A stretch of 64,000 nt of DNA from JAIBJN01 sp963847985 (GTDB lineage Bacteria; Actinomycetota; Thermoleophilia; Gaiellales; Gaiellaceae): positions 1 through 64,000 of the forward strand of contig CAWKBS010000012.1 in the NCBI GenBank assembly GCA_963847985.1. The letters run 5' to 3'. Numbering within the stretch: the stretch's first letter is position 1; every line of letters starts with the position of its first letter. This document shows positions 44,971 to 53,938 of the stretch, piece by piece. The notes beneath the pieces were generated by a model. It was not told where the DNA came from. It saw nothing but the letters and a program-made list of their open reading frames with translations, and ran no database searches. A program made the position numbers and the translations under genes.

Positions 44971-46457
44971 GTGGCGCGGTCCTCGACCGGGGCCAGGCAG
45001 CCTGCGCCGGCCGCGGAGTCGAGGTAGCGCCCTCCGGCGGCGTCGGCCTCCGCGGCGAGCGTGCCGCTCCAGGCGACGCGCGCGACCTCGACGGTCCCGA
45101 TCTCGTCACGGCCCGCGGGCTGCGCGAGGTCGAGGAGCGTGCGCCCGGCGGGCACGTCCGTCACGACCCACAACTCGGCGCACGGCGCCAGCGGCTCGGC
45201 CTCCGGGAGCGTGACGTCGCCGGGGAGATACCACTCGAGCGGCGAGCGGAAATCCGGCAGCGATCCGACGACGAGGATCGGGTCGCCCGGCTCCCAGCCC
45301 GCGTCGACGAGTGCGTCGGCGACACGGTCGAAGTCGACGCGCTCGTCCATCGGGCTGCGGACGTAGGCGACGGCGGCGAGCGCCAGGCCCGCGGCCGCGG
45401 CGGCCAGCGCCGCCCGCCGCGGGAGCGGCACGAGAACGGCCGCGAGCGCGATCGCCGCGAAGGCGGTCACCCCGATCAGGTTGCGCCCGGTGACGATGCG
45501 CAACCCCGCGAGCCACGCGATGCCGGAGGCGCCGACCGGCACGACGACGAGCAGCGCGCAGAGGCGCGCCTCGATCCCGAGGCGCGCGAGCACCCAGCAG
45601 CCGCCGAGGGCGAGCGCGAGGATCGCCGTCCGCGCGAGCGCCTCGCCGGTGCCCGGGTCGGTGCCGAGCTCCGCGTACATCGTCCCCGGGTTCCAGAAGA
45701 GCGCGGACGGGAGCGCCATGAACTTCACGGGGTCGAAGGCGTCGATCCAGCCGAAGCGCTCGGCGCGAACCTGGTCCAGCAGCCCTGGGAGCCATGCGAG
45801 CAGCGTCGCGGAGCCGAGAGCGACCGCCGCTCCCACGCGGACCGCCACGGGGCGCAGGTCGCGCTCGACGGCCAGCCAGACGAGCGCCGACACCGCGGCC
45901 GGCAGGAAGAAGTAGTGGGTGTACGCACCGGCCGCCGCGCAGACCGCGACCGCCGCCAGCCGCCCGAGGGAGGGCTGCGCGGCCGCGCGCTCGACGAGCA
46001 GCGCGAAGACGAGCGTCAGGAGCGCCAGCAGGGCGTACGCGCGCAGCTCGCTCCCGTGCACGACCGTCTGCCAGGCGAGCGCGGTGAGAGCGCCGGCGAG
46101 GCCGGCCGCCCAGAGCGGCAGGAACCGGCGCGCGTACAGCACCGTCAGGCCGGCGAGCGCCGCTGCGAGCACGACCGAGAGGAAGCGCAGCGATTCCACC
46201 TGGATGCCGGTCTCCCGCAGCGCCCAGGCGAGCAGGTACCAGCCCGGCGGCGTCGACTCCGTGCGGGAGACGTGCTCGATCACGCCGGCAGGCGTGCCTT
46301 CGAGGAGGACGCGTGCGGAGGCGACCTCGTCCTGCCAGAGGGGAAGGTCGATCGCGCCCGGGAGCGCCGCCGCAGCCGCCAGCGCCGCCGCCCCCGCCGC
46401 GACGGCGATCGTGGCGCGCCCCCCTTCGCCGGCTGCGCCCTCTCCCGCGTTCGGCAT
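44967..46457 (-). CDS. PMT/ArnT-like membrane glycosyltransferase (2)
   Basis: 496 residues, about ten helices. The catalytic acid loop after helix 1 is LPLWQDEVASARVL, with SRTESTPPGWYLLAW, FLSVVLAAALAGLTVLYAR, HGSELRAYALLALL and THYFFLPAAVSALVW. A soluble C-terminal part (ILVVGSLPDFRSPLEWYLPG) follows. It is close in plan to the gene at 48386-49894 (DSLWADEVYSAR, SSPPGWFFL, GKELRPYALLAV, THYFFLLAVAV). The stop shares CTAG with the convergent gene 1. ATG 46457 is 11 bp from the divergent start 46469. Confidence 0.8.
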   Translation of the reverse strand: MPNAGEGAAGEGGRATIAVAAGAAALAAAAALPGAIDLPLWQDEVASARVLLEGTPAGVIEHVSRTESTPPGWYLLAWALRETGIQVESLRFLSVVLAAALAGLTVLYARRFLPLWAAGLAGALTALAWQTVVHGSELRAYALLALLTLVFALLVERAAAQPSLGRLAAVAVCAAAGAYTHYFFLPAAVSALVWLAVERDLRPVAVRVGAAVALGSATLLAWLPGLLDQVRAERFGWIDAFDPVKFMALPSALFWNPGTMYAELGTDPGTGEALARTAILALALGGCWVLARLGIEARLCALLVVVPVGASGIAWLAGLRIVTGRNLIGVTAFAAIALAAVLVPLPRRAALAAAAAGLALAAVAYVRSPMDERVDFDRVADALVDAGWEPGDPILVVGSLPDFRSPLEWYLPGDVTLPEAEPLAPCAELWVVTDVPAGRTLLDLAQPAGRDEIGTVEVARVAWSGTLAAEADAAGGRYLDSAAGAGCLAPVEDRAT

Positions 46458-46468
46458 AGTCCGTCAGC

Positions 46469-48389
46469 ATGACGGCTGGCAGGGCCCGCTGGGGCCTCGT
46501 GGCGCTCCTCGCGGTCGCGGCGGTCGTCGCCACGCTCCCGGCGGTCGGCACGCTCCGCTCGGAGTTCATGGCCGACGGCGCCCCGGGCTACGGGGAAGCC
46601 GCCTCGGGCGACCACCTGCAGACGACCTACCGCTTCTGGCTCGTCGGCCACCAGCTCGAGCGCGGCGAGGCGCCCTGGGTCGATCCGTACAGCTTCCAGC
46701 CGCTCGTCGAGCCGCAGACAGTTCTGGGCGGCTGGCCCTACGGGGTCCCGTTCTGGCCGCTCGACGCCCTCTTCGGGCCGGTCGTGGCCTGGAACCTGCT
46801 GCTCCTGGCGGTCACCTTCGCCGCCGGTCTCTTCGCCTACCTCTGGCTGCGCGAGCTCGACCTGCCTCCGGCCGCCGCCGCTCTCGGCGGCCTGGCGTTC
46901 GAGCTCGCCCCGTACCGGCTCCTCCAGAGCGGCGGCCATCTGCTCGGCTGGATCGCCGTGCTCCTCCCGCTCGCGCTCTGGGCCTACGAGCGCTCGCGCC
47001 GGGCCTCGTCGGCGCGCGCCGCGCACCTGTGGGGCGCCCTCGTCCGCCGCGGCAATCGTCTCGATCCCGCTGTCGGGCCAGCTCCACCTCGCCCTCGGCG
47101 CACTCCCGTTCGTGGCGGCCTACGCGGCGCTCCGCTTCGCCAGTCCAGCGGCGCTCTGGGCGTGGGGAGGAGCCCTGGCCGCCGCCCTTGCGGGCCTGGT
47201 CGCCGAGGCGGTCGTGATCTCGGGGACGACGGAGTCGGAGGGGAGGAGCCTCGCCGAGGTCGCCTACTACTCGGCGAGCCCGCTCGACGTCCTCAGCCGC
47301 TGGCAGCTCCACGGGCCGGAGCGCTTCGTCTACCTCGGCTGGCTCCTGCCCGTGCTCGCCGTCGCCGGCCTCGTCATCCTGGCGCGCCGCCGCCGCGGGC
47401 TGGCGATCCTGCTCGGTCTCGCGGCCCTGCTCCCGGCGCTGCTCGCCCTGGGGACGAACCTGCCCCTGTACGAGACGCTCCGCGACGTCTTCCCGCCGCT
47501 TCGCTACCCGCGGGTGCCGGGGCGCTTCCTGCCGCTGGCGAACCTGGCGCTGGCCGGGCTCGCGGCGGTCGCCGCGGCGGCGGCGGTCGCCCGGTTTCAC
47601 GGTGGACGCCGGACGGCGGTGGCCGCGGCGCTGCTCGCGCTCGTCGCCGCGGACCTGCTCGTCTTCCCGCTCCGCGGAAGCGAGGCCGACCCCGACAACG
47701 CCGCCTACGCGGCCCTCGCCGAGTCGGGCCCGGGCCGCGTCCTCGAGTTGCCCGTCTTCCAGCGCGGCAAGGGCCAGTTCGGGAGCGTGTACCAGTACTA
47801 CGCCCAGCAGGCGCCCAGGGAGCGGCCGACCGGCTACGCGCTCGCGCCCGAGGAGGTCTACGAGTTCACGGAGCGCTTCAACCGGCTGGATTGCGGCGCC
47901 TGGCTGCAGGGCGACCGTGAGGAGCTGGCGCGCCTTGGAATCCGCTCCATCGCCTGGCACGGCGGGCTGTACGAGCAGTCGGAGACCCCCGGCGCGTGGT
48001 TCGGCTGGGAGGGGCTTCGCCGCAGCGGGCTCGGCGCCGCGGCCGGAGAGCCTCCGGTCGTCCTCTGGCGGGAAGGGGCGAACGCCGCGCCGCTCTCAGG
48101 TGAGCCCGATCGCGGCGAGCCGTTCCTCTGCGACGCGTGGGTGGACGGCGAGCTGACCCTGCGCGAAGGCGCGCTCTGGCTCTACGGCCAGGGCACTGCC
48201 GAGCTGGAGGTGGAAACGATCGCCCCGACCGTGCTCGGCGTCTGGGTGGACGGCCGCGCCGTCGAGCCCGTCATCGCCGAGGGTCGAACGACCATCCGCA
48301 CCGAGCTCCCGAACCGGGGGTGGCACCCCATCGTCGTGCAGGGCGCCCCGGGTCTGAGGCTCGTCCGCGCGGAGTTCGCCGAGCGGTGA
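46469..48389 (+). CDS. YfhO-like polytopic membrane protein (one frameshift)
   Basis: About 639 residues after correction. Large membrane protein with about twelve helices and a long C-terminal external domain (QYYAQQAPRERPTGYALAP, then beta-rich WVDGRAVEPVIAEG). It resembles YfhO/DUF6311-type proteins linked to glycosylation of teichoic or other polymers. The extra base is at 47039-47042 (CTCG = CTC/CTG, Leu), after which GALSAAAIVSIPLSGQLHL reads through. ATG 46469. It overlaps the next gene by GTGA, so it forms an operon with it. Confidence 0.7.
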
Positions 48390-49894
48390 GCAGCAGGCGC
48401 CGCGATCTCCTTCTCGCCGGCGGGCTGGCGCTCCTCGTCGGGGTCGCCGTGTGGGCGCGGCTCCCCGGGGCGCTGCACGACTCGCTGTGGGCCGACGAGG
48501 TCTACTCCGCGCGGACGATCGTCGAGCCTTCGGCGCGCGAGGCGCTCTACCGCGTAGGCCAGGAATCGTCGCCGCCGGGCTGGTTCTTTCTCGGCCGCGT
48601 CATCCACGGGCTCGGGTTCGAGCCGCAGACCGTGCGCGTCCTCTCGGTCCTCGCCGGGGCGGCCCTGACCTTGCTGGTCGTCCTCTATGCGCGCCGCCTC
48701 CTTCCGCTCGCCGGCGCGCTCCTGGCCGGGCTGCTCGCTGCGCTCGCCTACCAGCCGGTCTTCCACGGGAAGGAGCTGCGCCCCTACGCGCTCCTCGCCG
48801 TGCTCGCCCTCGGCTTCGTCATGGCGCTCGAAGCCGCGGCCGCGCGCCCCTCGCGCGGGCGGCTCGTCCTGCTGGGCGCCGTCTCGGTCGCCGGCGCGCT
48901 GACGCACTACTTCTTCCTGCTCGCGGTCGCGGTCGGGCTGGTGTGGTTGTGGGCGTCGGGCTCTCGGCCCGGCAGGCCCGCCGTGACCGCCGCCGCCCTG
49001 GCGGGCCTCGTCCCGCTCCTGGCCTGGGTCCCGAAGATGGCGGACCAGGCGGGCCGGGTCGACGCCTACTTCTCCCAGGTGACCTGGGAACGGGTGCTCC
49101 GCCTCTACTCCAACGTGTTCTCCAGCGCGAGCGTGTGGGAGCGGGCGGGAGACGGCCTTCGCTACCTCGTGCTCGTGCTCGTGCTCGCCGGGACGGCCGT
49201 GCTCGCGCGCCGGAGCGAGGGTCGGCTGGCCGCGCTCATGGTCGTCCTCCCGGTCGCCGCCGCGGTCGCGGTCTCGCTGCTGGGCATCCACGTCTTCACG
49301 ACCCGCAACCTGATCGTCGTCGCGCCCTTCGCCTGCATCGCCCTGGCGGCCCTGCCCAGCGCGATCCCCTCCCGTCCGCTCGCCCTGGCGGCGACGGTCG
49401 CCGTCGCCGCCGGTGCGATCTGGAGCCACTCGCTCGACCGGCTGCGCGACCGAACGCCGTACGACCGGGTCGGCGAGGCGATGGCCGACTTCGGCTGGAC
49501 GGAGGGCGAGCCCGTCGCCCTCCTCGGCAGGCCTCTCAACCAGCGCGCGCCCCTCGGCTGGCATCTCCCGGGGCGCCCGCAGCTCCAACCGGCCGGGCCG
49601 GGCGAGGGCGAGTGCGAGCGCGCGTACGTCGTCGCCGTCAGCCCGGGCGGGCTCGACTGGCTCGCGGACCATCCGCAGCTGGTGCGCCGGGAGCGGTCGC
49701 TCCCCTTCTACGGCCGCCGCTCGGACGGCGAGCGGGGGCCGCGGGACCTCGTCGTCGCGGAGGTGGAGTGGACGGACGAGCTTGCCGCCGCGCTCCGCGA
49801 CCGGCCTTCCGGCCTCTTCTTCGCCCGGGGCGGGCCGCAGCCGGCGTGCGTCGTGCCCAGGCCCTTTCCACCTGGCCCCGCCCGATTGTTCTGA
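48386..49894 (+). CDS. PMT/ArnT-like membrane glycosyltransferase (3)
   Basis: 502 residues. GT-C type: DSLWADEVYSARTIVEP after helix 1 holds the catalytic Asp/Glu, followed by ESSPPGWFFLGRVIHGLG, VLSVLAGAALTLLVVLYARR and FHGKELRPYALLAVLALG, about ten helices and a short external C-terminal domain. GTG 48386 overlaps the previous stop. Paralogue of the gene at 44967-46457; the pair flank a YfhO-like gene and probably build a surface glycan. Confidence 0.8.
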   Translation: MSSRRRDLLLAGGLALLVGVAVWARLPGALHDSLWADEVYSARTIVEPSAREALYRVGQESSPPGWFFLGRVIHGLGFEPQTVRVLSVLAGAALTLLVVLYARRLLPLAGALLAGLLAALAYQPVFHGKELRPYALLAVLALGFVMALEAAAARPSRGRLVLLGAVSVAGALTHYFFLLAVAVGLVWLWASGSRPGRPAVTAAALAGLVPLLAWVPKMADQAGRVDAYFSQVTWERVLRLYSNVFSSASVWERAGDGLRYLVLVLVLAGTAVLARRSEGRLAALMVVLPVAAAVAVSLLGIHVFTTRNLIVVAPFACIALAALPSAIPSRPLALAATVAVAAGAIWSHSLDRLRDRTPYDRVGEAMADFGWTEGEPVALLGRPLNQRAPLGWHLPGRPQLQPAGPGEGECERAYVVAVSPGGLDWLADHPQLVRRERSLPFYGRRSDGERGPRDLVVAEVEWTDELAAALRDRPSGLFFARGGPQPACVVPRPFPPGPARLF

Positions 49895-49963
49895 CCGCAT
49901 GACAGCGGGACGCCGGAAGGCGATACTTGCGGGGCCAGCACCAGTCCGAGGAGGCAAGCGCTT

Positions 49964-51379
49964 ATGTCGGTTCTGATCAAGGGCGGCCGGGTTGTCACCG
50001 CGGCGGACGACTATGTCGCGGACGTGTTCGTCGAGGACGAGTCCGTGACGCTGATCGGCGAGTCGCTCGACGTCCAGGCCGACAAGGTCGTCGACGCCAC
50101 GGGGAAGATGGTGCTGCCGGGCTGCATCGACCCGCACACGCACCTGGACATGCCGTTCGGAGGCACGACCTCCTGCGACGACTTCACCTCCGGCACCGTC
50201 TCGGCTGCGTTCGGAGGGACGACCTGCCACGTCGACTTCTGCATCCAGGGCAAGGGTCAGACCTTCGCCGAGGCCCTGGAGACCTGGCACGCGAAGATCG
50301 AGTCCGCGAGGCCTGTGATCGACGTCGGCTTCCACCTGGCGGTCACCGACCTCCGGGAGGGCGGCACGCTGGAGGAGCTCGCCCGCATGCCCGACGAGGG
50401 AGTGACGAGCTACAAGCTCTTCATGGCCTACAAGGGCGCGATCATGGTCGACGACGAGACGCTCTTCCGCGTCATGCAGACCGCCGCCGACACGGGCGCG
50501 CTCGTGATGGTGCACGCCGAGCACGGCGACTCCATCGACGTCCTCGTCAAGCAGGCGCTCGCCGAGGGGAAGACCGAGCCGATCTGGCACGCGCGCACCC
50601 GCCCGCCCGAGACCGAGGGCGAGGCGACGAACCGCGCCGTCCAGCTCGCCCACGTGGCGGGTTGCGCCCTGTACGTCGTCCACGTCTCCTGCAAGGAGTC
50701 GATCGACCCGATCGCGCGCGCCAAGGAGCTCGGCTGGAACGCGCACGGCGAGACGTGCACGCAGTACTTCTTCGTGGACGAGACCTTCCTCGAGCGGCCG
50801 GACTTCGAGGGCGGGAAGTACGTCTACACGCCGCCCCCGCGGGCGAAGGAGAACCAGGAGCACCTGTGGCGCGCGGTCGAGACCGACGTCCTCTCGGTCG
50901 TCTCCACCGACCACTGCCCCTTCCGCTGGGCCGACCAGAAGTCGCTCGGGCGCGACGACTTCTCGAAGATCCCGAACGGCGGCCCGGGGATCGAGGACCG
51001 GCTGATGATGATCCACGAGTTCGGGGTACGCGCCGGGCGCATCTCGCTCAACCGCATGGTCGAGCTGCTGGCGACGAACCCGGCGAAGTACTTCGGCCTC
51101 TACCCGCGCAAGGGCACGGTCGCCGTCGGCTCCGACGCCGACATCGTCGTGTTCGACCCGGACAAGCGCGTCACGCTCTCGGCGGAGCGGAGCCATTCCC
51201 GCGTCGACTACAACCTCTACGAGGGCACCGAGGTCACCGGCGCCCCCGAGGTCGTGCTCGTGCGCGGCAAGGTGATCGTCGAGGGCGGCGAGCTGGTCGG
51301 CCGGCCCGGCGACGGCCGCTTCGTCAAGCGCGCGAGGTTCGGCGAGCAGCTCACGGCACCCGCGGGCGCGACCGCGTAG
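49964..51379 (+). CDS. hydA: dihydropyrimidinase / D-hydantoinase
   Basis: 471 residues. Amidohydrolase with the two-zinc site: IDPHTHLDMPFGG (HxH near 60), carboxylated Lys in VTSYKLFMAYKG (near 150), MVHAEHGD, YVVHVSC and VVSTDHCPF (final Asp). It opens dihydropyrimidine or hydantoin rings in the cytoplasm. Family length is normal (about 460-480). GAGGCAAG precedes ATG 49964. The urate-breakdown operon is at 61.9-63.4 kb, so base catabolism is a theme, but the genes are not linked. No allantoinase is seen; whether this enzyme covers it is unknown. Confidence 0.93.
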   Translation: MSVLIKGGRVVTAADDYVADVFVEDESVTLIGESLDVQADKVVDATGKMVLPGCIDPHTHLDMPFGGTTSCDDFTSGTVSAAFGGTTCHVDFCIQGKGQTFAEALETWHAKIESARPVIDVGFHLAVTDLREGGTLEELARMPDEGVTSYKLFMAYKGAIMVDDETLFRVMQTAADTGALVMVHAEHGDSIDVLVKQALAEGKTEPIWHARTRPPETEGEATNRAVQLAHVAGCALYVVHVSCKESIDPIARAKELGWNAHGETCTQYFFVDETFLERPDFEGGKYVYTPPPRAKENQEHLWRAVETDVLSVVSTDHCPFRWADQKSLGRDDFSKIPNGGPGIEDRLMMIHEFGVRAGRISLNRMVELLATNPAKYFGLYPRKGTVAVGSDADIVVFDPDKRVTLSAERSHSRVDYNLYEGTEVTGAPEVVLVRGKVIVEGGELVGRPGDGRFVKRARFGEQLTAPAGATA

Positions 51380-51393
51380 CGAGAGGAGGGGGC

Positions 51394-51534
51394 ATGTTCG
51401 GCATCTCTGTCGGTGGGATCATCGTGATCGTGGGGATCGTCCTCATGGTCGTCTGGAGCTTCTGGATCGGCCTGATCGTTGCCGTCGTGGGCCTGCTCGC
51501 CTTCGGCGGCTTCGCCCGCGGCAAGTGGTACTGA
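51394..51534 (+). CDS. 46-residue single-helix membrane protein
   Basis: One or two hydrophobic stretches (GGIIVIVGIVLMVVWSFWIG, LIVAVVGLLAFGGF) and a short basic tail. GAGAGGAGGGGG lies 3 nt before ATG 51394, a strong site. 14 nt after the hydantoinase stop. Unknown role. Confidence 0.55.
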   Translation: MFGISVGGIIVIVGIVLMVVWSFWIGLIVAVVGLLAFGGFARGKWY

Positions 51535-51597
51535 CGTAATCGTCACGCGGGCGCCACTCTTGTGTTTCACACGCACAAGCGTTTCCGCGCGACTCTC

Positions 51598-51619
51598 GGA
51601 GGGTGGCCTTCCACCCTCC
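51598..51619 (+). promoter_or_regulatory. hairpin over a start codon
   Basis: Stem GGAGGGTGG / CCACCCTCC with loop CCTT. The GTG start (51603) and its purine-rich ribosome site lie in the left arm, so folded RNA would block translation. Confidence 0.45.
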
Positions 51620-51905
51620 TGTCCATCCCGAGTTCGTCCTCGCTCTCCGCGTGCTCGACGCCTTCGGCATGCCCTACGCGGAGGCCTGGCGCCTGCTTCG
51701 GCCGGTGGCTGCGCGGCTCGGCGTCCCGCGGCCTAGCTACTCCAGCGTGCGGCGCATCGTGATCGCCGAGCGCAAGCGGAAGCGCGAGAACGCGGAGCTA
51801 CTGGACCTGCTCCTCGCGGACCTGTTCACGGGGCGGTTTCCGGCGAGGTTCGTGGAACACAAGGTCGTGGGCGCCCGCGGGTGGGAGGACGCCGGGCTCG
51901 ACTGA
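51603..51905 (+). CDS. small basic helical protein, possible DNA-binding
   Basis: 100 residues. Helical (LALRVLDAFGMPYAEAWRLLRPVAARLG), then PSYSSVRRIVIAERKRKREN, a helix-turn-helix-like basic part, and an acidic end. GTG 51603. Helix-turn-helix assignment is tentative; no family recognised. The start lies in a hairpin (see 51598-51619). Followed by a strong terminator. Confidence 0.5.
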   Translation: MAFHPPVHPEFVLALRVLDAFGMPYAEAWRLLRPVAARLGVPRPSYSSVRRIVIAERKRKRENAELLDLLLADLFTGRFPARFVEHKVVGARGWEDAGLD

Positions 51906-51921
51906 GCTCGGGGCGGCAAGG

Positions 51922-51949
51922 TGGAGGCCCCGCCGGGGCGGGGCCTCCA
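51922..51949. terminator. strong hairpin between convergent genes
   Basis: 13-bp stem TGGAGGCCCCGCC / GGCGGGGCCTCCA with a 2-nt tip, 17 nt after the stop of the small basic protein and 40 nt from the convergent gene. Confidence 0.7.
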
Positions 51950-51989
51950 TGATCCTGCCGGATTTGGCCCGGCGACTGCTGCCTCCGCG

Positions 51990-53157
51990 CTACGTCGGCA
52001 GCGGTGGGTCGCAGGGCTTGATGTTCACGCCTCGTCCGTTGGTCACATCGCCCGAGGCCGTGTAGCCGTTCGACAGCTCCACCGAGAACGTGTCCGGCGA
52101 GCCGTCCGTCACGACGACCTTGTACGTCACGGGCACGCCGTTCGCGAGCCCGCTCCCCGTCAGGGTCGCCGTGTCGCCGGAGATCGCCAAGGTGTCGATG
52201 GACGTGGAGACGAACTTGACCTTGGCCCTCAGGTTCTTGAGATCGGTGAACGAGATCTCACCGGTCGGCTTCTTGCCCTCTTCCTGCTTCACGTTCGAGA
52301 ACACGTAGCGGAAGTCGGGATTGGTGTTCAGCCGGCCGTCGCCGCGGACCTCGCCGCAGCCGCCGCCGATCGGGACGAGCCCCTCGCCGCGCGCCAGGAT
52401 GTACGGCACGCCGAACGTCCCGTCCGGGTAGGTCTGCGAGTAGGGCCCGGTGATGTTCTCCGCGATTGCGAGCGTCAGGAACCCGCTCGGGACGGCCGCG
52501 AAGCCGTTGTGCACGGAGCAGCTCCAGTTCGACAGGTTCGCGTCGGTCAGCGTTCCGAGCGCCGGATGCGTCGCGACGATGTGCGCGTCGTTGTAGCAGT
52601 CGACTCCGACTGCCGTGAACGTCCCGAACTGGTCGAGCACCGGGATGTTGTGCGTCATCCCGGTCCCTGCGTGGTAGTAGCAGGACAGGGAGATCATCAG
52701 GCCGGTCTTGCCGGCCGCCGCTCCGGCGAACGCGACCGCCGAATTCGTCAGCTGGAGGCCGCCCTGGCTCCTGTGGAACACCTCGTCGGTCCCGATGATG
52801 ACGACGTTGCCGTCGATCGTCGGGCTCCAGGTGGTGCGGTTGGCCTCGGCTGCGGCGATGTTCGGTGCCGAGCCGCCGGCGCCCGCCGCAGGTCGGGTCG
52901 CCCATGATGAGCGCGTCGTACGCGCCGAAGTCGGCGGCCGTCTTCGCCGCCCATTGCGCGTTGTCGGCGATCTCGACGGTCTTGCCGGCCGCGATGGCGG
53001 CCAGTGCCTCGTCGCTCGCCATGCCGCCCGTCACGGTCGGGCCGAGGATGAGGACGGGCCCTGCCGAGGCCGCTCCGGCCGTGATGGCCGCGAGCGCCGC
53101 GACGAGGGCGGTCATCAGAGCAAGGCGTCGCAGGCCCTGCCCGAGTGATCTGGTCAT
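51990..53157 (-). CDS. secreted protein with post-COAP-1-like C-terminal domain (one frameshift)
   Basis: About 388 residues after correction. Signal peptide (LALMTALVAALAAITAGAASA), an N-terminal alpha/beta domain (GPVLILGPTVTGGMASDEALAAI, DALIMGDPTCGG, VVIIGTDEVFH) that looks like a flavodoxin- or GATase-like fold, and a C-terminal beta domain (EISFTDLKNLRAKVKFVSTS, TATLTGSGLANGVPVTYKVVV) like the post-COAP-1 domain of surface proteins. The extra base is at 52881-52884 (GGGC, Gly). GGGAGGAG precedes ATG 53157. Function unknown; probably cell surface. Confidence 0.65.
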
Positions 53158-53323
53158 GAAGGTCTCCTCCCGGAGTTGTCTTTCGGGAGACCAACGGTAC
53201 GACCGGAAGCATCGAGGGCCTAGACGATTGACGCCTGATTTCGCCTGCGTCTATCTGCCTAGGACGATTGCTCTACTGGTCTTGTATCTACGGGTTCGAT
53301 GTAGCACACTCAAAGGCGCGGTA

Positions 53324-53935
53324 ATGACGGAAGGCGGCGCGAGGATCTTGGTCGTAGACCCGGATGCGGGATTTTCCGCGTCCGTGCTTTCGCTCGTCGA
53401 AGATGCCGGTTACCAGTCGCTCAGCGCGGCGACCGGCGAGGAGGCTCTCTGCCTTGTGCGGACCGAGGCTCTCGATATCGCCGTCCTCGCCGTCGAGCTT
53501 CCCGGCATCTCCGGGTACGAGGTCTGCCGGCGCTTCCGAGAGGAGCGCGGCGCCATGGGAATCGTCCTCGTCTCGGACACGAGGACAGAGCCGCTCGACC
53601 GCGCTGCCGGTTTCCTGATCGGCGCCGACTACTACCTGCCGAAGCCGTTCACCCCGGACGAGCTGCTCGGTCGCATCCGCGCCCTCCTGCGCCGCGGTGC
53701 CGCCCAGATCCCGGCCTCGGCTGCGGTGCCTGCCGCCAGGAACGGCCTGACCGCCCGGGAGCGGGAGGTGCTGGCGCTGCTGGCGCGCGGCGCCGTGCAG
53801 GGTGAGATCGCGCAGGAGCTCGTCATCAGCCCGAAGACAGTGGCGGCGCACATCGACCACATCCTGCGCAAGCTCGACGTCCACAGTCGTGCTCAGGCTG
53901 TCGCCGTCGCCTACCGCGACGGGTACCTCGCCTAG
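53324..53935 (+). CDS. LuxR-type response regulator with a pseudo-receiver
   Basis: 203 residues. N-terminal receiver fold (1-118): VVDPDAGF and YLPKPF (Lys kept), but the phosphate-accepting Asp is Ala56 (VLAVELPG where LLDVxLPG is usual). The C-terminal LuxR DNA-binding domain (LTAREREVLALLARG, VISPKTVAAHIDHILRKL) is complete. It therefore probably works without phosphorylation, perhaps as a constitutive or ligand-gated regulator. ATG 53324. It ends 3 nt before the convergent FbiC stop. No histidine kinase is near. The divergent secreted-protein gene upstream is a possible target. Confidence 0.85.
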   Translation: MTEGGARILVVDPDAGFSASVLSLVEDAGYQSLSAATGEEALCLVRTEALDIAVLAVELPGISGYEVCRRFREERGAMGIVLVSDTRTEPLDRAAGFLIGADYYLPKPFTPDELLGRIRALLRRGAAQIPASAAVPAARNGLTAREREVLALLARGAVQGEIAQELVISPKTVAAHIDHILRKLDVHSRAQAVAVAYRDGYLA

Positions 53936-53938
53936 CTC

